In this document: positions 49,318-57,812 of the stretch, one piece after another
Layout of the letters: each line of letters begins with the position of its first letter
Position numbering within the stretch: the first letter of the stretch is position 1
Origin: Botrimarina hoheduenensis
GTDB lineage: Bacteria; Planctomycetota; Planctomycetia; Pirellulales; Lacipirellulaceae
NCBI RefSeq assembly: GCF_007859815.1
Contig: NZ_SJPH01000002.1
Span: 756,001-820,000, forward strand
Direction: 5' to 3'
Length of the DNA: 64,000 nucleotides
Notes under the pieces: generated by a model
The model's input: only the letters and a program-made list of their open reading frames with translations
Told to the model about the DNA's origin: nothing
The model's database searches: none
Position numbers and translations under genes: made by a program

Positions 49318-51237
49318 ATGAAACCTTCTGTCTGCCGGCTCGCCACGCTCTTGCTGTTGATCAGCGGGTACTGCACCGGCTCGGCTACGGCTCAGTTTAA
49401 ATTCGAACTGCCTCCCAATCTGGGGGGGGAGGCGTCAACGGAGCCGGTCCGCTTGGAGGCGCGGATCGCTCCTGCTACGACCGAGCGGCCGGCCCTGCTG
49501 CTGGTCACCGCAACGGTCGCGCCGGGGTACCATCTCTACTCGCTGACGCAGCCCGCGGGCGGCCCCGAGCCTTCCAAGCTCTCTCTCCGGCCGATGCCCG
49601 GCGTCCGGGTCGGTGCCTTTTCCGTCACTCCCGCGCCGCAGATCAAGTCGTACGCCGAGATTTGGCCCGGCCTGCCGATCGAAGAGCACAGCGGCAAGAT
49701 CACCTGGTTTGCCCCGATTGACTGGTCGTCTGACCTTGAGCGGCCAACGGTGGCCGGCGTTCTCACTACGCAAGCCTGCGACGCCGGTAGCTGCGAGCCG
49801 CTCGAACTTGAGTTCACGGCCAAACCGAGCTCGGCTCCGGCGTCGGCTGAGATTGCGGCTGCTTGGCTGGCGAGCCCGCTGGCTCAACCCGCAGACATCA
49901 GCACGAACTCGACTGCGCCGCCGGTCGGCAGCACGGCCGAGCCCCTTAGCACCGCAGCCCTGCTACCCATCCTGGGAGCCGCGCTGCTGGGCGGGCTCAT
50001 CCTGAATCTCATGCCGTGCGTCCTGCCGGTGATCGGCCTGAAGGTGCTCTCGTTTGCTGAGCAGGCGGGGCATCAGCGGGGCCGCGTGCTGGCGATGAAC
50101 TTGGCCTACTCGGCAGGTTTGATTGGTGTGTTCCTGTTGCTCGCCCTGCTCGCCTCGCTTGCGCAGCTTGGTTTAGCCAACGAAAGCCTCGGCTGGGGCG
50201 AGCTGTACACGATCGCCTGGTTCAAAATCGCGATGATCGTGCTGGTGTTCGCCATGGCGCTGAGCTTTCTGGGCGTGTGGGAGATCCCGCTCCCCGGGTT
50301 TGCCGGAGCCCGCGCCGCGAACGACCTGCAGCAGCAAGAGGGACTTTCCGGCGCGTTCTTCAAGGGGATTTTTACGACCATCCTCGCTACGCCATGCAGC
50401 GGGCCGTTCTTGGGACCGGTTTTCGGTTTCACGCTCGGTCAGCCACCGGCGATCACGCTACTCATCTTTGGCTTTGTCGGCTTGGGAATGGCCTCGCCTT
50501 ATCTGCTCATCGGCCTGTTTCCGTCGCTCGTTGCCTGGCTCCCCAAGCCGGGCGCCTGGATGGAGACCTTTAAGCAGCTGATGGGCTTTGTGCTGATGGG
50601 CACCGTGGTCTACCTGTTCTCGACGGTCTCGACCGACCTCTACCTGCCCGCGCTCACCACGCTGGTGGCGATCGCGCTGGCCTGCTGGTGGATCGGGCGC
50701 ACGCCGATCACGGCCTCGCCCGTGGCCCGTTCGACCGCCTGGTACGGCGGAGCGGGAGTGGCGGCGGTGGTAGGGTGGCTGGCTTTCAGCTTGGCGAGCT
50801 ACGGCGGCCACGATCTGGCGTGGAAGCCCTACAGCCAAGCGAGTCTCGCCGCGGCGCAAAACGCCGGCAAGACGGTGCTTGTTGATTTCACGGCGGACTG
50901 GTGCCTCACTTGTAAGCTAAACCTCAAACTCGCGATCAACACCGACCAAGTGAAGGCGGTGGTTGAAGCGAACGACATCGAGCCGCTGCTAGCCGACTGG
51001 ACCGACCGAAACGACGAGATCAAGCAGGCGATCGAAGCGCTCGGCAGCCGCAGCATCCCGCTGCTGGCGATTTACCCAGCGGGCCGTCCCGACCGCCCGA
51101 TCCTGCTGTGGGACCGGATCAAGCAGGAGCAACTGCTAAGTGCCCTGCGCGAAGCGGGAGCGACGATCGACAACGGCGGCGAGTTGGTGGAACCGACGAT
51201 CGAAATCGGCGTCACCACAGGCGGCGCGATGCGGTAG
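49318..51237 (+). CDS. thiol:disulfide interchange protein DsbD-like
   Basis: 639 residues. Signal peptide, an N-terminal periplasmic domain with a Cys pair (TTQACDAGSCEPL), then about eight TM helices with NLMPCVLPVIGLK and ATPCSGPFLGP (the redox Cys of the membrane domain), and a C-terminal thioredoxin domain with DWCLTCK. It moves electrons from cytoplasmic thioredoxin to the periplasm. ATG 49318 gives the signal peptide. No ccm genes adjacent. Confidence 0.92.
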   Translation: MKPSVCRLATLLLLISGYCTGSATAQFKFELPPNLGGEASTEPVRLEARIAPATTERPALLLVTATVAPGYHLYSLTQPAGGPEPSKLSLRPMPGVRVGAFSVTPAPQIKSYAEIWPGLPIEEHSGKITWFAPIDWSSDLERPTVAGVLTTQACDAGSCEPLELEFTAKPSSAPASAEIAAAWLASPLAQPADISTNSTAPPVGSTAEPLSTAALLPILGAALLGGLILNLMPCVLPVIGLKVLSFAEQAGHQRGRVLAMNLAYSAGLIGVFLLLALLASLAQLGLANESLGWGELYTIAWFKIAMIVLVFAMALSFLGVWEIPLPGFAGARAANDLQQQEGLSGAFFKGIFTTILATPCSGPFLGPVFGFTLGQPPAITLLIFGFVGLGMASPYLLIGLFPSLVAWLPKPGAWMETFKQLMGFVLMGTVVYLFSTVSTDLYLPALTTLVAIALACWWIGRTPITASPVARSTAWYGGAGVAAVVGWLAFSLASYGGHDLAWKPYSQASLAAAQNAGKTVLVDFTADWCLTCKLNLKLAINTDQVKAVVEANDIEPLLADWTDRNDEIKQAIEALGSRSIPLLAIYPAGRPDRPILLWDRIKQEQLLSALREAGATIDNGGELVEPTIEIGVTTGGAMR

Positions 51238-51374
51238 ACCCAGCGCACCGGCTCATTACCTTAAGGCGGTAAGGAGAGGAGCCCGAAGTGTACTGATGGC
51301 GCTGCGTCACGAAGAGCTGAACCTACGAGTGAGGCGGTGCCGCACAGCGTTAGGGCAGCTTTTCGACGCCTCGC

Positions 51375-51869
51375 TCACCCCAGCCACGCACTGACCACCT
51401 CGGCGAACATTTCCTCATCGAGCGTTTCGTGGGCGAGCAGGTGATCGGCCACGCCAGCGATCGCTTCCCAGTGCCGATCGTCCGAGAGCAGCCCGTGCAG
51501 CCCGGCGGTGCGGGCTTCTAGCCAAACGGTGCGGGGGCGTTCCTCGGGACGCAGCGCGGCGGCTTCGGACCAGGCGTGCTGCCAGTCGGCCGACCACTCG
51601 GCAACCAACGCCGGATGGAACGGCTCGCCCGTATAGATCATCTCCGCCACGGGGCCGCCGAGCGCCACCAGCACCAGCTTCTCGGCGAGAACCAGCGGAG
51701 CGAACGCAGCGCGGCGCCATGCCACCTGGGTGTCGCCGTAGCGGTGGGGGCCATCGTCGTTGTCCGGAGCGATCGAAACGCTCAGCACCCGCCCGCCGGC
51801 ATAGGCAGCCGTAAAGGCATGCCCCGCCTCGTGATAGGCGGTGGCGGTTTCGTCGTCCGAAGCACTCAA
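51375..51869 (-). CDS. orphan FtsH-type (M41-like) peptidase domain
   Basis: 164 residues. [20 protein letters not shown] carries HEAGH, followed by [19 protein letters not shown] (the FtsH GGxxAE helix) and ADWQHAW, whose Asp could be the third zinc ligand. There is no AAA domain, no TM helix and no room for one. The TTG start overlaps the purM stop (TTGA), and the upstream extension just reads through purM. Substrate unknown. Confidence 0.7.
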   Translation of the reverse strand: MSASDDETATAYHEAGHAFTAAYAGGRVLSVSIAPDNDDGPHRYGDTQVAWRRAAFAPLVLAEKLVLVALGGPVAEMIYTGEPFHPALVAEWSADWQHAWSEAAALRPEERPRTVWLEARTAGLHGLLSDDRHWEAIAGVADHLLAHETLDEEMFAEVVSAWLG

Positions 51870-52921
51870 GGGCCGTCGTGCCTTGCCAGAATGCGGCCGA
51901 TCGGCCAGGTCTCGACTCCTGTCTCGATCAGCTGCCGCGCGATGCTCTCGGCAAAGTGCTCGCTGACGACCAGCGCCATCCCAACGCCCCGGTTGAAGAC
52001 CCGCGCCATTTCTTCGGCGGGGACTTCGCCCAGGCGCTGGAGCCATCCGAAAACCGGCGGCACAGGCCAGCTCCCCGGGTCGATGTCGAGCATCACGCCG
52101 GCGGGGAGTATTCGGCTGAGGTTTTCCACCAATCCGCCGCCCGTGATGTGCGCGATGCCGTGCACCACCTGTTTCTTGCGATAGTGCCTCAGCACAGCCC
52201 GCACCGGCTGGACGTAGATGCGTGTGGGGACCATGAGCAGATCGGCCACCGTGCTACCGTCACATTCCGCGACCGTGTCCTCTAGGCCAAGTCCGGCTGC
52301 GTCGAAGACGATCTTGCGCACCAGGCTGTAGCCGTTCGAGTGCAAACCGCTCGAGGCCAGCCCGAGGATCACATCGCCCGCACCGATACGCGAACCGTCG
52401 ATGAGCCGATCGCGTTCGACAACGCCGACCGAGAAGCCCGCCAGATCGTAGTCATCGGGCCCATAAAGGTCGGGCATGATGGCGGTCTCGCCACCGATCA
52501 GGGCCGACTCACCGTCGATACAACCGTCGCTGATGCCGCGGACCACCTGTTCGAGACGATCGGGATCGTCACGCCCCATGGCGATGTAGTCGAGAAAAAA
52601 GAGCGGTTCGGCCCCGGTGCAGAGGGCGTCGTTAACGCACATGGCCACCAGATCGCGGCCGACGGTGTCGTGCCGATTGGCCCTTTGGGCGACTTTGAGC
52701 TTGGTGCCGACGCCATCGGTACACGAGACGAGGACCGGGTCGCGATACTGGCGGGCAAACAGTTTGCCGGCAAAATCGAGGCGAAACAGCCCCGCAAACC
52801 CCCCTTCGAGCGGCATGACCCGCGGGGTGTGGGTCCGGCGCATCAGGCTCGGCAGTCGGGCCATCGACTGCTCGTAGATGTCCAGATCGACGCCGGCGTC
52901 CTTGTACTGAATCGGAGGCAT
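51866..52921 (-). CDS. purM: phosphoribosylformylglycinamidine cyclo-ligase
   Basis: About 351 residues. [18 protein letters not shown] is the standard start; [43 protein letters not shown] and [20 protein letters not shown] are PurM signatures. It makes aminoimidazole ribonucleotide in purine synthesis. The start lies within a perfect 18-bp tandem duplication, giving a second in-frame ATG at 52939. Translationally coupled to the M41-like gene. Confidence 0.95.
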   Translation of the reverse strand: MPPIQYKDAGVDLDIYEQSMARLPSLMRRTHTPRVMPLEGGFAGLFRLDFAGKLFARQYRDPVLVSCTDGVGTKLKVAQRANRHDTVGRDLVAMCVNDALCTGAEPLFFLDYIAMGRDDPDRLEQVVRGISDGCIDGESALIGGETAIMPDLYGPDDYDLAGFSVGVVERDRLIDGSRIGAGDVILGLASSGLHSNGYSLVRKIVFDAAGLGLEDTVAECDGSTVADLLMVPTRIYVQPVRAVLRHYRKKQVVHGIAHITGGGLVENLSRILPAGVMLDIDPGSWPVPPVFGWLQRLGEVPAEEMARVFNRGVGMALVVSEHFAESIARQLIETGVETWPIGRILARHDGP

Positions 52922-52950
52922 AGTCAGGCGCTGAGGCATAGTCAGGCGCT
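52915..52950 (-). repeat. perfect 18-bp tandem duplication at the purM start
   Basis: Two identical copies of GAGGCATAGTCAGGCGCT (52915-52932 and 52933-52950). Each contains one purM ATG in the same frame, so the duplication adds six optional residues (MPQRLT) without shifting the frame. Confidence 0.9.
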
Positions 52951-53234
52951 AGGGATTGGCAAAGCTGTCGAAGCGGCAATAGTCCCGTTAGGAGGGGTTT
53001 AGGGCAAGCGGCCTCCATCTCAGGTGCCGCGAATCGCATGTGAAGGCGTGCTGAGCGGTGTCCGGTCATGCGGACGCGCGAAGCCGCGCTGGCACCAACC
53101 AGCGGTATGAAGCCGGCCTCTGCTAAGGGTCGATGCTAGCGTTATGCCCCCGGTTCGCGCAAGCTGCGTAGGACATCGGGGGGGTGATTCCAGGGCCAGG
53201 GAAGGCGGCGCCTGACTTAGAATGTCCTCTCCCT

Positions 53235-55373
53235 ATGAGCGTAATGATTGCCCACGGCCCTCTCCCCTCGCTTGCCCGCCCGGCGGGCCTCGTCATGGCT
53301 AGCTCGACGACGACCGCCTCGCAGCCCATGCTGCAATTCAGCTATCCGCTCCCCTATGGAGCGATTCTGCGTGAAGATGGCGTGCAGTTTGTGGTGTTCA
53401 GTAAGAATGCCACGGCCATGCGGATCTTGCTGTACCGCAGCCCGGCCGATCCCGAGCCCTATCGGCTGATCGAGCTCAACCCCGACACCGACCGCTGGGG
53501 CGACCTGTGGTGTGCGTTCGTGCCCGAGCTCAAGGCGGGCACGCTGTACCACTTGCAGGCCGACGGGCCTTTTGAGCCCGAACAAGGGCACCGCTTCGAT
53601 CCCCATGCGCGGTTGATCGATCCGTTTGCCAAGGCGCTGGCGGGCGATTTTTTGCCCGGCACGGATGGCGTGGTGCGGCCGCCCAAGTGTGTGGTCGTGG
53701 ACGATCACTTTGACTGGGGCGGCGACCGGCACCTCTGCCGACCGCTCAGCGAGACCGTCATCTACGAGATGCATGTCCGGGGGTTTACCAAGAGCCCCAC
53801 GTCGGGTGTTGATTCGCCGGGCACTTATCTGGGCGTGATCGAGAAGATCCCCTACCTGAAATCGCTCGGCGTAACAGCGGTCGAGCTGATGCCCGTCCAC
53901 GAGTTCCCCACCAACGAGAGCGATGGCACCAACACCAAGCGGGCCAACTACTGGGGCTACGACCCCATGGCCTTCTTCGCCCCGCACCGTGGCTATGCCG
54001 AAGGAACCGAACCCGGCGCGCACGTCAACGAGTTCAAGCAAATGGTCCGCGAGCTGCACGCCGCGGGCATCGAGGTGATCCTCGACGTGGTGTTCAACCA
54101 CACGTCTGAGGGCAACGACCAGGGCCCCACTTTCAGCTTCAAGGGCCTCGAAAACAGCGTCTACTACATGCTCAACGGAGACGGTTCTTATAAGAACTAC
54201 TCCGGCTGCGGAAACACGGTGAACAGCAATCACCCGATCACCCGCGAGATGATTTTCCATTGCCTCCGGCACTGGGTTTACAACTACCACATCGACGGAT
54301 TCCGGTTCGACCTGGCGAGCATCCTGAGCCGCAACCGGAACGGCGAACTTGTGCCCAATCCGCCGCTCGTGGAGTACATCGCCGAAGACCCGATGCTCTC
54401 GGACACCAAGATCATCGCCGAGGCGTGGGACGCGGCGGGCGCGTATCAGGTGGGGTCATTCGCCACGCGCCGCTGGGCCGAGTGGAACGGCGCTTACCGC
54501 GACAATGTGCGTCGTTACTGGCGGGGCGATCTGGGAATGACCGGGCCCATGGCAACCCGGCTAGCGGGCTCGAGCGACCTGTACCAGTCGTCGGGACGGC
54601 AGCCCTACCACAGCATCAACTTCATCACCTCGCACGACGGCTACACGCTCAACGACCTTGTGTCGTATGAGCGTAAGCACAACCTTGCCAATGGCGAAGA
54701 AAACCGCGACGGGGATAACAACAACTACGCCGCAAACTACGGCGTAGAGGGCCCCACCCGGCGGTTGCCGATCCGCAAGCTCCGTCGGCGGCAGGCGAAG
54801 AACTTCCTCGCGACGCTGATGCTGAGCCAGGGCGTGCCGATGATGGTCTCGGGGGACGAGGTGCTCCGCACCCAGCGCGGCAACAACAACGCCTACTGTC
54901 AGGACAACGCGCTGTCGTGGTTCGACTGGCGTTTGGTCCAGCGCAACGCCGAGATGCTCCGCTTCACGCAAGCCGTGATCGCGCTGCGGGTGCACCAGCC
55001 CACGCTGCGGCGGGCCGACTTCCTCACGGGTTCGCCGCACGGAGCGGGAGAGCTCCCGGACGTGAGCTGGTACGGCACGAACGGCCAGGTCATCGACTGG
55101 AACCACACGTTCCACAGCCTGACGTGCCTGCTGGGCCCTTCGGGGATCGACGATCCGGCGGCCCGCCACGTGCTGATTTTGATGCACTCGGGCGGTCAGC
55201 CACAGGCGTTCCAGACGCCAATCGCCGCTCGTAAGCTCGAGTGGCGGCTGGTGATCGACACGGGTGCCGATTCTCCCGCCGATGCGTTTGTCGAGTCACA
55301 AGGCCCGCTGCTCGACACGGGCATGCCGATCCGGATGGAGCACCACTCCTTGCGGGTCTACGTGGCGCGGTGA
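53235..55373 (+). CDS. glgX: glycogen debranching enzyme GlgX-like (isoamylase)
   Basis: About 712 residues. CBM48 domain first (YGAILREDGVQFVVFSKNAT), then the GH13 barrel: EVILDVVFNHTSEG, FRFDLASIL (nucleophile Asp), KIIAEAWDAAG (acid Glu) and FITSHDGYTLNDLV. This order and length fit isoamylase/GlgX, which removes alpha-1,6 branches of glycogen. Alternative ATGs at 53244 and 53295 cannot be excluded. The ~310 nt upstream are shared with divergent purM. Confidence 0.92.
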   Translation: MSVMIAHGPLPSLARPAGLVMASSTTTASQPMLQFSYPLPYGAILREDGVQFVVFSKNATAMRILLYRSPADPEPYRLIELNPDTDRWGDLWCAFVPELKAGTLYHLQADGPFEPEQGHRFDPHARLIDPFAKALAGDFLPGTDGVVRPPKCVVVDDHFDWGGDRHLCRPLSETVIYEMHVRGFTKSPTSGVDSPGTYLGVIEKIPYLKSLGVTAVELMPVHEFPTNESDGTNTKRANYWGYDPMAFFAPHRGYAEGTEPGAHVNEFKQMVRELHAAGIEVILDVVFNHTSEGNDQGPTFSFKGLENSVYYMLNGDGSYKNYSGCGNTVNSNHPITREMIFHCLRHWVYNYHIDGFRFDLASILSRNRNGELVPNPPLVEYIAEDPMLSDTKIIAEAWDAAGAYQVGSFATRRWAEWNGAYRDNVRRYWRGDLGMTGPMATRLAGSSDLYQSSGRQPYHSINFITSHDGYTLNDLVSYERKHNLANGEENRDGDNNNYAANYGVEGPTRRLPIRKLRRRQAKNFLATLMLSQGVPMMVSGDEVLRTQRGNNNAYCQDNALSWFDWRLVQRNAEMLRFTQAVIALRVHQPTLRRADFLTGSPHGAGELPDVSWYGTNGQVIDWNHTFHSLTCLLGPSGIDDPAARHVLILMHSGGQPQAFQTPIAARKLEWRLVIDTGADSPADAFVESQGPLLDTGMPIRMEHHSLRVYVAR

Positions 55374-55526
55374 GCCTGCTTCCCCCCCCCCAGTGCCAGG
55401 CAGGCTGGGGGCTGCGAGCGGAAGTCGGTACGATCAGAAGCGATATGATCCGGGCGGGGCGCACCATGGCGATTGGTCGCCCCGCATCGGGCTTCCTGAT
55501 TACCGCGTGAACGGCTCGCACCTCTT

Positions 55527-56786
55527 ATGAAACTCTCGATCATCGGCGTCGGTGACGACGGCCTGAACGCGGTCACCGCGGCTGCCCGTGAACGGATCCT
55601 TGGCGCCGAGAAACTGCTCGGCGATGAGCGTGCGCTCTCGCTCTTGGGCGAGGCGGCCAAGGGGCAACGCGTGCCGATCACCGGCGACCTCGAGCAAGTG
55701 GCTGCGCAGATCGAGGCGCTCGGCAACGCGACCGCCGCGATGGTTGTCTTTGGCGATCCGATGTTCTACGGGCTCGCCCGGTTCTTGACGGACCGTTTTG
55801 GCAAGGACCGCTTCGAGGTGTTGCCGCATGTGAGCAGCATGCAGCTCGCCTTTGCCCGCGTGATGGAGAGCTGGGACGAGGCCTATTTGACGGACGTCTC
55901 GCAGCATCCCTTGCCGACGATTGTCGATCGGATCCGCACGGCGCAGAAGGTGGGGCTCTTCACAACCGACCGGGTCGGTCCGGCCCAGGTTGCACAGTCG
56001 CTGCTGAACAAGCGGGTTGATTACTTCACCGCTTACGTTTGTGAGAATTTGGGCGCGCGCGACGAGCGGGTCACACGCGGCGAGCTGAGCGAGATTGCCA
56101 CCGGCGACTTCGGCGCGCTGAACGTGATGATCCTCATCCGCAAGCCCGATGCCCCGGACCGACCGCGCGACGCGATCGGTCGGCGGTTGTTCGGCAATCC
56201 GGACGACGCCTTCTTGCAAGCCAAACCCAAGCAAGGCCTGCTCACTCCGGCAGAAATCCGCTCGCTCGCCCTGGCGCAAATGGATATCGCCCCGGGCAGT
56301 ATCGTGTGGGATGTCGGGGCGGGCTCGGGTAGTGTGAGTGTCGAAGCGGCTCAACTCGCGGTTGACGGTGCCGTGTACGCCATCGAGATGGACCCCGAGG
56401 ATCACGAGCTGATCACCAAGAACGCCGAGCGGTTTGGAGCCGGCAACGTGCTGCCGATCCTCGGCAAAGCCCCCGACGCCTGGAAGACGCTGCCCGACCC
56501 CGATTGCGTGTTTATCGCGGGTGCTGGTCGAGAGGTGATCAACCTCGCGACGGCCGCCTACGGTCGGCTCCGCAGCGGTGGCCGCCTAGTGGTTAACATG
56601 ATCGCCATCGACAACCTGGCCGCGGTCCGCAGCGCGATCCTCGAGGCCGCCAGCGGATCGTCCGCCACCGGCGACGTGAGCCTGAACGTGTGGATGGTCA
56701 ACATCGCCCGTGGTGCCGACCAGCTCGAACGCCTGACCTTCGAAGCCGTGAAGCCGAACTTCTTGTTAGCGGCAGTTAAGGGGTAA
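55527..56786 (+). CDS. cobL: CobL-type bifunctional precorrin-6Y methyltransferase
   Basis: 419 residues. N-terminal tetrapyrrole (CbiE) methylase domain, with MKLSIIGVGDDGLNAVTAAA and VVFGDPMFYGLARFL; C-terminal SAM methyltransferase (CbiT) with VWDVGAGSGSVSVEAAQ. The fusion equals CobL, which methylates C5 and C15 and decarboxylates in cobalamin synthesis. No other cob/cbi genes are in the window, so an orphan role is possible. Confidence 0.9.
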   Translation: MKLSIIGVGDDGLNAVTAAARERILGAEKLLGDERALSLLGEAAKGQRVPITGDLEQVAAQIEALGNATAAMVVFGDPMFYGLARFLTDRFGKDRFEVLPHVSSMQLAFARVMESWDEAYLTDVSQHPLPTIVDRIRTAQKVGLFTTDRVGPAQVAQSLLNKRVDYFTAYVCENLGARDERVTRGELSEIATGDFGALNVMILIRKPDAPDRPRDAIGRRLFGNPDDAFLQAKPKQGLLTPAEIRSLALAQMDIAPGSIVWDVGAGSGSVSVEAAQLAVDGAVYAIEMDPEDHELITKNAERFGAGNVLPILGKAPDAWKTLPDPDCVFIAGAGREVINLATAAYGRLRSGGRLVVNMIAIDNLAAVRSAILEAASGSSATGDVSLNVWMVNIARGADQLERLTFEAVKPNFLLAAVKG

Positions 56787-56863
56787 TCAGCAACGTAGCT
56801 TCAAGACCGCGCTCCACACGCGACGCCGGATCGTCCGCCCCCCTGCTTTTTTGGGTCCGACAA

Positions 56864-57727
56864 GTGCTCCTCCCGCCCGACCTTATCGCCCAGCTCCAAC
56901 GGCTTGAGCTTGTCACGCGCAAGGTGTTTCGCGGGCGGATGAAGGGGGAGCGTCGCAGTCAGCGGAAGGGGCAGAGTGTCGAGTTCGCTGATTTTCGCAA
57001 CTATGTCCCGGGCGACGACCTGCGGGCCCTCGACTGGAACCTCTACGCGCGACTCGACAAGCTCATCATCAAGCTGTTCCTCGAAGAAGAGGACCTGCAC
57101 TTCTACACGCTGATCGACGCCAGCCCGAGCATGGCGTTCGGCGAGCCGACCAAGCTCGACCACGCCAAGCAGATCGCCGCGGCGCTGGGCTATATCGGAC
57201 TGGTGCGGGCTGACCGTATCCGCATCGAGACGCTCGGCGGCAAGCAGAGCCCCGTGCTACGCGGCCGCAAGAGTCTATCGCGGATGGTCGAATACCTGGA
57301 GGGCATCGAGCCGGAGGAGTCGGCCACGCTGGAGGAGGGGGTCAAAGGTTTTTGCCTACGAAACGCCGGGCGCGGCGTGGTGGTGCTGCTCACGGATCTG
57401 ATGGACAAGCAGGGATATGAGTCGGCTCTCAGGTATCTGGTCGCTCAACGGATGGACGTTTACGTGATTCAGGTGCTCAGCCAAGAAGAGATCGATCCGG
57501 CGGTGGTTGGCGATCTGCGGCTAGTCGATTGCGAAGACGACGACGAAGCGGAAGTGACCATCACGGCTCCGCTCCTGGCCCGCTACAAGCAGACACTCGA
57601 AGCGTTCACCGGCGGCGCGCAGCACTATTGCAGCAAACGCGGCATGAGCTACCTGCTGACGAGTAATGAAACGCCGGTGAAGGACCTCGTGGGATCGTAT
57701 CTCCGGCGCCGAGGGCTGGTGCGATGA
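56864..57727 (+). CDS. DUF58 domain protein
   Basis: 287 residues, GTG start. GQSVEFADFRNYVPGDDLRA-LDWN is the DUF58 signature, followed by a von Willebrand-type core with DASPSM (MIDAS-like, LIDASPSMAFG). Cytoplasmic. Family members pair with MoxR ATPases and vWA membrane proteins; the vWA partner follows at 86 nt, but no MoxR gene is present here. Confidence 0.9.
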   Translation: MLLPPDLIAQLQRLELVTRKVFRGRMKGERRSQRKGQSVEFADFRNYVPGDDLRALDWNLYARLDKLIIKLFLEEEDLHFYTLIDASPSMAFGEPTKLDHAKQIAAALGYIGLVRADRIRIETLGGKQSPVLRGRKSLSRMVEYLEGIEPEESATLEEGVKGFCLRNAGRGVVVLLTDLMDKQGYESALRYLVAQRMDVYVIQVLSQEEIDPAVVGDLRLVDCEDDDEAEVTITAPLLARYKQTLEAFTGGAQHYCSKRGMSYLLTSNETPVKDLVGSYLRRRGLVR

Positions 57728-57812
57728 CGCCTTCGCTGCGATCAACACCAATCGCTCGGCAACAAGACGCGCTCCGGACCCCAACGCGTGCGGCCCGTAC
57801 GGGTGAGCCGGC

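Noticed and set aside
51870-52046. Upstream extension of the M41-like gene
   Set aside because: It reads the antiframe of the purM 3' end in another phase and has no coding character; the TTGA overlap start is better.
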